Positions 27,501-40,200 of a DNA stretch of 64,000 nt are shown here, piece after piece. Both the position numbers and the translations under genes were made by a program. Position 1 is the stretch's first letter. Every line of letters begins with the position of its first letter. The notes under the pieces are model-generated. The model saw nothing but the letters and a program-made list of their open reading frames with translations. It was not told the origin of the DNA and ran no database searches. The stretch lies in the NCBI RefSeq assembly GCF_902459465.1, contig NC_047082.1, forward strand, positions 5,022,001 to 5,086,000. Direction: 5' to 3'. This DNA comes from Asterias rubens. Lineage: Eukaryota; Echinodermata; Asteroidea; Forcipulatida; Asteriidae.

Positions 27501-30500
27501 GTTCAGTAATTTCTGTGGTCGTCCGGAATACGTCAAATATGTTCGACAAAGGTTCAAACCACAATCCCCATAAGTTAGAAATAAGTTTTGGGTACGCTAG
27601 ACATTATCTCGACGTAAATCGACTTATGGTTAACTTACAAGTAACGTATGTGGACGTGTGTAAACGATGGTATAACCATGGAGGAAGAAAATCTATTTTC
27701 TTCCTCCATGGTATAACTTACCTACAACGTATGCAGAAATTATGAGCCGCACGCTGGCGACGACCTTGCCTGACACAACGCATATCACCGTGTTTCAGCG
27801 CGCTCTGAACTTGAACAAAACTTACCCATAACTTATTCGACGTACGCCAGCGTAATCGCAATCATTTTCATACGTTGGCATACGCTGGCTCAAACGTCAA
27901 GGTGTGACTGGGCCTTAACAGATTTAACCGGGTTCCCAGTTGAATTTGACAGGGATCACGAAAATCCAGCCGGATTTCTTGTTGGGATAGAAGACGGGTC
28001 CATTAGTTTTGGTTTAGACACAAAAAGGTTTGTAATTACCTGCAGTTTCAGATTTATTAAAAAATCTCGGACAATGTAGTCTGCGTGTGTTTCCTCCTTT
28101 CTCAAAGTGACAACAACATCACCATGGTATGCTGTTTTGTCTGGCCAATATTTCTCACATTTTCTCTGTAAGTTTGAAACGGAATAGAGCAAACACCAAA
28201 TGAGAATCATCCAGTAATGTATATAAAACAAGCAGAAGTATTCTTTGCAGCTACGAATGCAATTAGACAAACATTTAGCATCCCCTTTGTCAGACCATGG
28301 AGAAAGGAATAGAAGGAGCTCGAACGACCCGCAAAACCGTAGAGTAACAAAATAATACACTTACAATGCCCCTGTCTGACCAGTGGAAAAAGAAAGGAGA
28401 CCTCCAGCTGGACGGCACCGTTTTCTTCGTGTGAAGTTGAATCGTTGGAGACAAGAATTGTGAATACACACGTTTTCATGGAACGTTTGTGGTGTTTACA
28501 TGGAAATATCATAGCATATTTTAACATGTTTTGCAACTTTCCGGTCATTAGCGGTGGATCAAAATTGGGTATAAGCACACGAGGGTGGTTGGTATTCAAT
28601 TGTGTTCATCGTTTAGGTGTCTGATAGCGTCCAAAAATGTTATCGCGTCTCAAAAAAGTAGTTTTTCCTTTAGTATATCCATACGACATATGACGCCATA
28701 GTTTGGTGCAGAACCAAGTGCGCACGCGCAAACTCACACACAGCAGGTCGCCCATTGTTTGTGTAAGGTATGTTGGTGATTACGGTGATTACGAGGTGTC
28801 GTTAAACGACCGCGGTACCACGGGTTCGACTTTTGAAGTCCCTTCGTTTGAGCTCCTTCTCTTCCTTCCTTCATGGTCAGACAAGAGCCTCTAGTATTAA
28901 GATGTCTCACTCTAAAATAGCACACCCACTGAGACAAATCCAGTATATACACAAGTAGAATGCTACGATGCAGCTACGAATGCACTTAGACAAAACCTTA
29001 CTTGAGTAATGGGGAGCTGTTGATAGTATGACACATTGTGAGAAACGGCTCCCTTTGAAGTGACGTAGTTTTCGAGAAAGAAGTAATTTTTCACAAATTT
29101 GATTTCGAGACCTCAAAGTGAGATTTTGAGGTCTCGAAATTAGATTTTTAGGTCTTGAAATCATACATCTGAAAAGCACACAACTTCTTGTGATAATGGT
29201 GTTTTTTCTTCGATTGTTATCTCGCAACTTTGACAACCAATTGAACTTAAATGTTCACAGGTTTGTTATTTTATGTATATGCTTCTGTTGAGAACACCAA
29301 GCGAGAAGACTGGTCTTTGACAATTTATTACAAAAAGTGTCCAGTGTCTTTAAATTACCTTGACTCCTTCTTGTAGGTTGGTGAGCATGACAATCTTAGC
29401 GGTTTTCTCCTGCCAAACCATCCTCCACATGTCACAAATTGAAGTCTTGTTTGGACCTAAATGTTTGATATAAATATAAAATATTACTAGATGATCAGAC
29501 AGTAAAGTGCTCGCTGGCATTCCAAAAGAATACGTTCCTCCGATGGAACAGTGCTAGTACTCAAAATGAAAAATTTGTCTCAGAAAAACCTTTTCCCAAT
29601 TTTTGAAGGAAATTACAAAAAGCTATTTGATTTCGAGAGTATCAACTTTTGTTTATATGTAACTTTTAAAAACATAAAAGCGACAGCACTTTGTAAGCGC
29701 TTAAGGAGAAAATCAGTGAGAATTACACTTTTATTACAAAAAGTGATGATGTTTTTGACCGAAAAGGTGTTTATGAATGGGAATCAAAGTGTGTTGAATT
29801 GGTTTTAAACTCGTGGTTTAAACCCGCCGAGGCCTGGTTCTTGATAATTTACCTCGACTTCGTCTCTGTAAAATTATCAAGAACGCAGGCCTCGTTGGGA
29901 GAAACCTATAGTTGAAAACCTCTTCACCACACATTGATTCCCTTATTTGACTCACCTTGGCTGGCTATGTATTTGTTCGGTTGATTGAAACCCTGTAAAG
30001 ATGAGCATGAAAACGAAAACAGTAGACATATACATTTCAGATTTGTAATGTGTTACTAGTTACTGACATTCATGTTAACCTGGGAGACGAGGTAGTAATT
30101 TGTGTTGGTAAGAGCTGTGAACCTTAACCATGTTTTGTTGTAACTACTAACATAAATGTGGAGTACTGGGTGTCACATCACATTTGCATTTCTACAGACG
30201 TCTCGAAACACTATTTATTTCTATTTTGTGTGGGGGATGTACTGAAACTATAAAGAGGTTAAGAAGCTTCTTAAAGTCGGCGTGCTTCATTATCACTTCT
30301 TATTCATTGCGGGCTTACATAGATTCTCCCAACTTGTTTCAATTCTTTCAAACTAGATTAGAGTTGTCCTCATTAATTATTTATTCATGCTTACTTGGAA
30401 CTCTGCTGCAAAGTGAACCTTCCTAACTTGTTTCAGTTTCTAAAACCAGGAGTTGTCTATCATCAATTATTTACAGGCTGACACCGATCAGTCAGAATAG

Positions 30501-33500
30501 AAACAGATCATTATGATTAACTTACATCTATGTAACTTGCATTTACATAATCTGAGTCTGGTTCATCTGGTAGTTTCTCAAGCACAACGCGAGAAAAATC
30601 ATCTGTGGTGGATACAAATTTATTACTCAAATCAGTTCAAGGCAAAGTGAAGGGAATGTGAATGTGGGTGGACATGGGAAGAGAAGGAGCGACAACATCA
30701 AAGAGCGGACAGAACAAGAGTTAGCAAACTCACAAAGTGGAAGACAAAGAGCTCGAAGAAACTTAGTTACAAACAAAGGGGAGTGGAGAACAGAGAGAAG
30801 TGAGTTGGACTGTTTGCACAAATTTGTTTCACTTTTGCTATGGAAAGGCTTTTTTTCACCAACGTCTTCAGAGTACGGTAAGTCACGTCCGCAAATTGTA
30901 TGATGAATCAGGCAGGGGGAAAAATGGTTACAGCAGATGACAGAGAGACATGGACAAAGACGGGCAGTGTAGGACAGAAAAGCATGGAGAAAGACTTTTG
31001 TGAAGTCGGTGATATTACTGATTACAAACATTAAGCTTATTTAACTCACAAGGAATGACGTTAACATAGCGATTCTTGTCCTTGTTTTTGTCGTCCTTTG
31101 CTCTTTCACATGAATGGCGGTCGGAATCAGGCAAATGCTAACAAGTGCAATAAATATTAAATGAAGCAGCTTGTTATTCTTAATCATAATGAAGTGGCAG
31201 TGGACCTTGTAAGTACCGATGACTTCATTAGTTTGTAAAAATGGGAACCCGAATGTGTCTCTTTCGGAAATGCAGTTTTTGTTTGTTAACACATTCTGGC
31301 ACTTCAGCAATGCACTACACATATAAATATCGAAGTCTTATATAGCGCACGGGATATCTACCAAACAAGGTACTCAAGGCGCTGAGTAGAAAGATTATTG
31401 TAGTGATCTATTCTGAGACCCAATTATTTAGCACCTTATAAGGGTTTACAAGGTGCTACGGCGCATACAGCAGCCACAGCCAGGAACACCCGGACGAATC
31501 CCTTCTCTTTTCGATAAGTGCACTGGGTTCTTTTACATGCATTAAACAACACACGGGACCAACGGCTTTACGTCCCATCCGAAGGACGAAGCATTGGTTA
31601 AGTATCTGGGGATTCGAACCCACACTCTGCTGATCAGAAACACCAGAGTTTGAATTCGGTGAATTCGGTGCTCTTAACCGCTCGGCCACGACACGTACCT
31701 TAATGTCAACAATCAGGAAGATATTTAAGTTTGCATCAACGTACTTTCGAAAAAGTTCACAAAATCGGTAAGATTTTAGATCTGTTCATCAGAACATTAA
31801 AAGATTGGTTTATATACACAGGGAACTTCCTGGAGAATCGGGGAGAGTTGTCTTAAAAGAAGTGCGAATATTGGGGTGATAATTAAAGGTCCATTGAGGG
31901 GTCTACTTGCGGTAAAAAGCTCACATTCTGATTTAAGTACAGAACCATTACTATCATTACTCACCTCATAGTCAAACAGAAACCCATTGCCTTCTTTGCA
32001 CGTTTCCTTCTTCTTCTTGCTGACATAATCTTTCAACTCTGATAACGGAATCGGGAAAGGAGCCGTAAATTGCTTCTTCTGGCTAAACTGCTTCGGTTTG
32101 GCTGCTGCAGTTGGCGGTACAGTGCCTCGTGAAGTGGCTGGTGCCGTGGCTGGTGCAGTGGTTGGTGCCGTGGCTGGTGCAGTGGCTGGTGCAGTGGCTG
32201 GTGCCGTGACTGGTGCCGTGGCTGATGCCGTGACTGGTGCCGTGGCTGGTGCCGTGACTGGTGCCGTGACTGATGCAGTACCTCGTCGTGCAGGGACTGG
32301 TGCAGTGCCTCTTGCAGTGGTTGATGCAATGGCTGGTGCAGTGGCTGATGCAGTGGCTTGAGCAGTACCTCGTCGTGCAGTGCCTCGTGCAGTGGCTGGT
32401 GAATTGGCTGCTGCAGTGGCTGGTGATCTGGCAGCTGCAGTGGCTGATGAAGTGGCCGGTGCAGTGGCTGGTGAAGTTGCATCCATGAATTCATAGTCGT
32501 CATATGGATTTTCTTGTCCATCAGAAACACCAGAGTTTGAATTCGGTACCTTAATGTCAACAATCAGGAAGATATTTAAGTTTGCATCAACGTACTTTCG
32601 AAAAAGTTCACAAAATCGGTAAGATTTTAGATCTGTTCATCAGAACATTAAAAGATTGGTTTATATACACAGGGAACTTCCTGGAGAATCGGGGAGAGTT
32701 GTCTTAAAAGAAGTGCGAATATTGGGGTGATAATTAAAGGTCCATTGAGGGGTCTACTTGCGGTAAAAAGCTCACATTCTGATTTAAGTACAGAACCATT
32801 ACTATCGTTACTCACCTCATAGTCAAACAGAAACCCATTGCCTTCTTTGTACGTTTCCTTCTTCTTCTTGCTGACATCATCTTTCAACTCTGATAACGGA
32901 ATCGGGAAAGGAGCCGTAAATTGCTTCTTCTGGCTAAACTGCTTCGGTTTGGCTGCTGCAGTTGGCGGTACAGTGCCTCGTGAAGTGGCTGGTGCCGTGG
33001 CTGGTGCAGTGGTTGGTGCCGTGGCTGGTGCAGTGGCTGGTGCAGTGGCTGGTGCCGTGACTGGTGCCGTGGCTGATACAGTGGCTTGAGCAGTACCTCG
33101 TGCAGTGGCTGGTGAATTGGCTGCTACAGTGGCTGGTGATCTGGCTGCTGCAGTGGCTGATGAAGTGGCCGGTGCAGTGGCTGGTGAAGTTGCATCCATG
33201 AATTCATAGTCGTCATATGGATTTTCTTGTCCTGCAGAAGGTTTGTCATTGTATGCTCGCACTTCGGCTGCGTATAGACACATTAAATAGTTGTCATCAA
33301 TTATGAGGTGCAGATCTTGTTCATTATAGTGTACTATTTGATCAATCTTTTTTTATTTAAGATGCTCTAACACATGTCTTAGATTTTCTTTTTGAGAAAA
33401 TTGGGTTCAAACTTTAAAGTTTTGTAAAACTGGCTACATCCGCCAACTGACGGTGAATAACTGTTTTTGTTTGGCAACAAACTAAATTCACAAAAACAGT

Positions 33501-36500
33501 CAAGACTATTAAAGTAAAAAAAGCATAACAGAAAAATGCTTTGAGCAAGTCTGCATAGGGCCTCGTGGTGCTAGTCTGTTGTCCCCTGATATGGTTCATA
33601 TTATTCATTTCTTGATGCTACTGAAATGAATATGCACTGTAGCTCGCAAAACGGAGGAAACCCAAGTTATAAACAAACCAAATGTGTGGAGCCTTTTTGT
33701 ACTGATCCAAAACAAGAATTTAAAAAGTTGAATTTATTTCCCTCAAAATACGATTTCGATCCAAAAAAATAATATTCTGTTTTCTTGAAAATCTGTCCTT
33801 ACATTTCTTCCTCCTGCAAAGATGGAACATTTTAGAATAACGTCATAATGAAGGCCTATATAAACATCGGCTCAGTAAATCAACAAAAACTGTTCGTTCC
33901 CTTATTTTCTTCAAATTTTACAAATAAATCTTGACCATTAGTCTGTTTCTCTAGTACTGATGATAGATGTAATTTTTTAAAGTTTGATAGTCGTCGTTTG
34001 ATAGTCGTCATACATATTTTTGTTGAAGTTTTCCAAATTATATTTGACAAAATCAAGTAGTGAATAGAAACGTTTGTTTGTTTGAGATAGACAAAGGGGA
34101 ATGACTGTCATGGTTTATTAAAATGTCTGAAACTACATTATTCAAATGCTGCGATGTTAAAATGACGACTATCAAACTTTTAAAAATCGTATCAGGAATG
34201 TAAAATATGCCCTACCAGTTGCAGCGTTGTAATGCCTACGATCCACTGAGCGGCGATTAAGCATTTTATTCCTTCTGTTTCAGATAAAGTACACAAAAAT
34301 CAAGAAATGTCAACTTGAAAAACTTAAGGAAAAGTAACGACATTATTTTGAGAAAACAAAATAGTATTTTGTCGGATCAAAACTGTATTTCGAGGTTACA
34401 CAATAAATCAAACTTTTAAAACCTTGATTAGAAACTAAATGCTTTGGTATATTACACTTCGTTTGTTCGTTGATTCATTATTTTGGAAAGGTTTTTCACC
34501 CCCTTGTCTTATTAGAAGTTACAAGCTGAACTGCACAGAACACGTGTTACAGTAAAACAAATAGTATAATGGCTAGCTTTGATCAGCAGAAGTTTGTGAC
34601 AGGCATTTCACATAAAATGCCATCTTCAATGGGAGACCTTGGGATGCTAGGTGGCAGCAGACTTACCAGGTAAATTTCCATTGTTAACGTAGTTCTGAGC
34701 GTGCCCACATGACCGAGAACAATGGATTTTACTTGGTAAGTCTGCTGCCACCAAGCGTCCCAAAAGTCTCCTATTGGTATCCTCTCCTGAGTAAAAAGGT
34801 TTTAGCAAGTTTGTTGGCCCATGGTTTTGATTTGAGCGTTTTCCCGCTCAATGCCCCTTATTTTTGACCGCGCGAGGGCGCTATAAATAGTATTTTGATC
34901 ACTTCCGGGGGTACACGCGATTCGCCCTGCACAAATTAATAGGCGTTCTGTCACTTTTGTTGCGCCGTAGTTTCAATTTGCTTTAGAGGTGGATTATAAC
35001 GGCTCCTTTAAAAGTCTTATTGTCTGTGATGGATTAGATGTCTGTGGTTATAATGTGTTCCAATCTTTAAAAACTGTTTTGGGTATGAATGAATATACCC
35101 CCGGAAGTGATTGAGAGCGCCCTCACGCGGTCAAAAATATGGCCCATTGTCACAATACAAATTACCTTATTTTGAAGATCAATACAGCTACAATAAAAAT
35201 CCAAACAAGCATGATAACCGGAACCACAACACCAGCTATTGGTGTGCTTGCATTTTGTGGCACTGCCAAACAAAGAATACATTTTTAGAACAAGTTTTAG
35301 AACAAAATTGTAACATCATTATTAACCAATTGTATTGATGTTAAGCCAACACCTTCCACATTCAAGAGAAACCTATCTATTAAATGTGTTTTTTATATTA
35401 AGTTTGATAACAATGACAAAAATAACAAGTTTAGGATACTGGGTCAGTTTCAACCAAAAGCTGGCTGCTCAGTTTGTGAGTTGTCCAATCAAAACCTAAA
35501 TTTTATAATTGGCCTAGTACAAACTAAGACAATAATGTTACTACTAATGTAAACTTATTACTAAATCAACTGATGTAGGCAAGCTGAATGAATGGGACAA
35601 ACAATATCCACTGAGGGATTATTATACAAATATAACATGGTTTGAGGGTGACTAGTCGACATAAGCTCCCCGAGGTATTGGAAAGTGACAAACTAGTTCC
35701 CGAGGCGAGAAGCCGAGGGATCTAGTCATTCCAATACCGAGGGGAGCTCATCGACTAGTCACCCGAAATAAACCATGTTATACTTGTTTTACTATACTAC
35801 ATACATATTCAGTTTCGGAAAATGAGTCTTGAGCATGACCAAAGTATGACTGTGAAATAAAATGCACATGATAAGTTTGTTCATGTGTTGGATGTCTCTA
35901 AGAGAGCACTGTTCGTGCGTGGGTACAAAGCAGTACCACGGTCGTAAAGCGCATGGGAAGTAGAATAGTGCCCGGGGATGACGTCGCACAATGATAATGC
36001 GCAAGACAAGTATAATAGCAACCGAGGAGCTATTCTTGTCATGCGCATTCACCACTTGCATGAATCCTCACGAGTACGCTTGGTAATTTAGCAAAGTTAA
36101 CACCCGGGACGTGATGATGAATGGACCAATGAGAACTCGACTCTCCGTCGTGGCGTGTGATTAGCTTCCCTGGGTCTACCCCGCGGTGCTCATTCAGGTG
36201 AGCCCCTGACAAGAGCTAAACGAACGACCACTCACCGCTCTCTTAGTGACGTGATGCACCTGGGGCCAGCCCCCAAGTGACCCACTCCACAAGCAGGGCA
36301 CTGATGGGGGTTGCCTCGGGTTAGCCCCTGGAATGACGTCAAAGCTATTCGATCACACCGGGGACCCGGGTCGACCCAGGGAAGCTAAACGAATGCACCC
36401 GATATGTGAGTGATATTATGATACAGCGATGCATTGTGTGCCAATGTGGTTGCGTGGTAACCCAAGAATTGTAGCTTTTATCCACATTACAGTTAAAGGC

Positions 36501-37158
36501 ACCAGACTATTGCTTTTTTTTCTGCCTCAGTTTGAATAGCCTGGGTAGTACGATAAAAGGTCAGTAATAGAGCAGTAAATTACCTTGAACTCTGAGTGGC
36601 TCACTCCACTCAACGGCATAAGTCTAAAAAATGAAGAGGGATAAAACCACAATTTATATTGTACCTTGTAACTTACAGTAGATTGAACCATGTTTTAATG
36701 GTTCATAATATCATGAAATCATTTATTTTTAACAATGATAAGAATAGCAATGCATCTTGACCATGAAACTATGTAAGAGTCGATTGTTGATAATTTGGTT
36801 TAAATTGTGTTTTTGTTACTTTTTCGCGATCTGACATTCCTCAAACCTGCGGTTTGTATACGTTTGCGAAATGCCGCATTTCTGTCATGACACACGAGTC
36901 GAATGCACAAGAAACGCCCTGTTTAATTATGTTAGGCACACTTCGCGTGCCACCCTTATTTAACTATGGTCATGGTAATTAAGACCCCCCCCCCCTTTGG
37001 CAAATGCCTATGTATTTATTCATTAAACAGTTGGATAAAAGAAAGTTAATGTGGAGTGTGGAAATGTGTTGTACAGGTTTTTTCAGCTTTAACTGTTCTG
37101 CCATCTTGTCGCTTCTATTACAAATTTGTTGTGTCATGTATTATGTTCATCTGTCCCT

Positions 37159-37225
<67 letters not shown>

Positions 37226-40200
37226 GGTTGCCTCTTTTTCTTGTCTGTCTGGCTGTTTTTTACAAGCTTATGCTTACCAAAACGACCCGACTCTATTTAT
37301 TTATTCATGTTTACTCTTACTTAAAGAAATGTTTTGCTTTACCCCGTAATACATGTAACTGTTGTTATTCTTTTATGAGAGTATGGACATAATTGTATTC
37401 TTGAATTAAATTGAATTGAATTGAAATTGAAGTTAAAAGCAATGTGAGCTTGAGAGAGAGAGAGAGAGAGAGGACGTGTTGCATGTGAGTGTTAGGGTTG
37501 CCGACCAAACCAGCAGGCGAGTGGATACAGCCACCGTATCAGTTTTGGGCTGGCCAACCACAGTTGACCAATCTCCACAGCAACGGCAGCCTGAAGCCAA
37601 ACAGCCCTCTCCAATTTAATTACCGTAAGTTGTTTGGTTAACGAAAGTTGAGAACTTAAATGAGTTTTGAAAAAATTGTATTATTGGCTTGGAAGTGTTG
37701 AAACGCCTACGAAGTTTTACAAAAGTTACGATGACGAACTCGCTGTTTTATGGTATAATTCAAGTGTGATGATTTAGTCAATTGTGCTAACAGTTTCAGT
37801 GATGATGGAGACAATTTCCTCCAAAACGTTTAAGTTTAGACGTGATGAAAAACATCGACGAAAGAGTATGAAGTGGTAATGAAATTATGTTGTAACAAGA
37901 ATGTATTTTCTGATGTGCTTTGGGTTTGGAAACCTAGTATTAGACAATTTGGTAAATTTCGTTTATAGATGACCATTTAACCCTCAGCGACCCCATCAAG
38001 TGCCCAAGTCTGACTGGATCCCAAGGACGACCACATCAGGGACACGTAGTGTGGCGACAGGCGCTGATTAACACCCTGCTCACACAGCACTGCGACCTTA
38101 CGAAGATCATGCTTATCAGCCCGATCTCAAACAAGTATCAAGTCGTTGTATGATCGCCGTCAAAATCCAGGAAATGTGGTAGCAAAGGTTGGGCCGGTAG
38201 TTAACCCGCTTTTTGTTTTTTATTAGCTGTTTTTTCTCGGTGGGGGGGGGGGGGGGGGGGCGTTTTACCCCGGGGTTAACTCCCTTAACCAAACCCCTGA
38301 GCAGACTTATGCTTGTAGTGTGAAAGATCGACCCGGCAAATAACTAATAGTGTGAAAGGGGCTTATGTGAGAACGGGGTATTATCGCTAACTTTGTCAAG
38401 CAATTCATCTGTGTATTGGCATTGGCAAGCATGGTAGAAGTTAGCCACATACAAAGAATATGACACAATATAAAATGCTTACTGATTCAGAAATCCTACT
38501 GACTGATCCCAGATAGATGTCATATTGAGTGTTGCTTTCCAGGGGTTTGTTTGCACTATTTCCCAGTGTTTCTCCATCACCCACAGTGAATGTTGCAGGG
38601 AGATCTTTCTTGAGTAATTCTGCTGCTACATAGTCGAGAGTTGGTTCAGTGGATCGTTGGTACCTTGCTCCCCTGGTGTCTCTTCTAGTGACTGTCCTGT
38701 GAACTCGCCATACACCAATTTGCATGCCTCTACACAACACACAAACATAATTTTCATGAGTAACAACTTAAATTTATGTTTTCTAGAGAAAGGTTATTTC
38801 TTTGTGTATACCACACGGGGGCAATAACTAATAATGCTTCACTATACAATACATTAATGCAGATGAACGAGGCAAGGTGAATGTGGGCGCAGTGTATATA
38901 TGTTGATTTTAAGAAATACAATTTGAAATGTTTGTCATTCAATACATAAATTAATTTGCTGAGAAGGCTAGGCGAGACATAATTAAAGAGATAATTTAAA
39001 AGAAGTACCTTTCCACTTTGAGGTGGTTACTTTGTAAGTTTGGAATTTCCATACAGGAATCATAATAATTGTTTAGAAATGGTATGTCCACTTCTATTCA
39101 TTTTGCTCTTCTAGATGCCTTCAGGGGAAATGTTTTGAGTTAGTTGAATTGGTTAACAACTTTAAAGGAACACGTTGCCTTGGATCGGTCGAGTTGGTCT
39201 TTGAAAAGCGTTTGTAACCGTGTGTTATACAATGCATATGGTTAGAAAGATGTTTAAAAAGTAGAACACAGTGATCCACACATACTTGCCTCGAAACTGC
39301 GTGGTTTTCCCTTTACTGTGCGAACTAACACGGTCGGCCATTTATGGGAGTCAAAAATTTGACTCCCATAAATGGCCGACAGTGTTTGCCGACAAGGTAA
39401 AAGGAAAACCACGCAATTTCGATAGATACTTGTGTGGATCATAATATTCTTCTTTTAAAATATTTGTCTAATCATATGCATCCTATAACAAACGGTTACA
39501 TACGCTTTTCAAGGACCAACTCGACCGATCCAAGGCAACGTGTTCCTTTAAATAAACTAATCGCAAAATCGAAATAACATAAGCAGTTTCAAGTTAATAC
39601 AAAATTAAGCAAAAGTGCACAGTAACCAGTCAGCTTATTATATAAATGAAATTCAGTGCTGATAGGCCGGTGGTCTGAAGCTCGCGTTAAGATCTTAGGT
39701 GGGCTTTATCAAAAAAGGAAATCATCCCAGGCCAAGATTTCACAAAAAAAAAGATTGACCTATAAAGCCTAGCATTGCTTCAACTTACGTAATGTACTTC
39801 GATGGGGATGGAAGATTCAAAGCAATAGTTACTGTAGAAGAAGTCAAATCTGAGATATCTTCTTCGGATAGCCGAGTCGGAGCAGGAAGATCTGTAAAGT
39901 CAAAGAAAAACATCAGGGAACATTCTGTATCTAAAGACTCGTAAAGGAGCATCTTAAAAGTCAAAATCTTTGGAACGTTCTAATTCCAGAAGACGTACAC
40001 TGATCAGTAACTGACAGTTTATATCACAAACGTCTACAAAACAAAATCTTTCAAATAAACTAAATTACTCAAGTAAGAATGTAGCACTTCATAAACTCAA
40101 TTCAACTAAGCTATTATCTGATTTCTATGTCCCACAATACCTGTCTCAACTTCAGTAAATGCCTCTAATGTTGCTCTATCTCCAACACCAACACTGTTGA

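Noticed and set aside
28207..28599. 130-codon minus-strand ORF between receptor exons 22 and 23-side repeats
   Set aside because: No recognised domain; parts recur nearby in inverted form (28830-28890), so it is repeat sequence in the intron upstream of exon 22.
31606..31694. tRNA-Leu/Ser-like gene on the minus strand
   Set aside because: A and B boxes are present but the acceptor and anticodon arms do not pair and a SINE body follows; it is the SINE head.
32098..32488. Plus-strand Ala/Val/Gly-rich and Gln/Leu/Trp-rich ORFs
   Set aside because: They are shadows of the repetitive juxtamembrane exon on the minus strand.
37004..37392. Three overlapping Cys/Leu/Ser-rich ORFs
   Set aside because: Caused by the (TCTG)n microsatellite being open in all frames; no domain or splice support.
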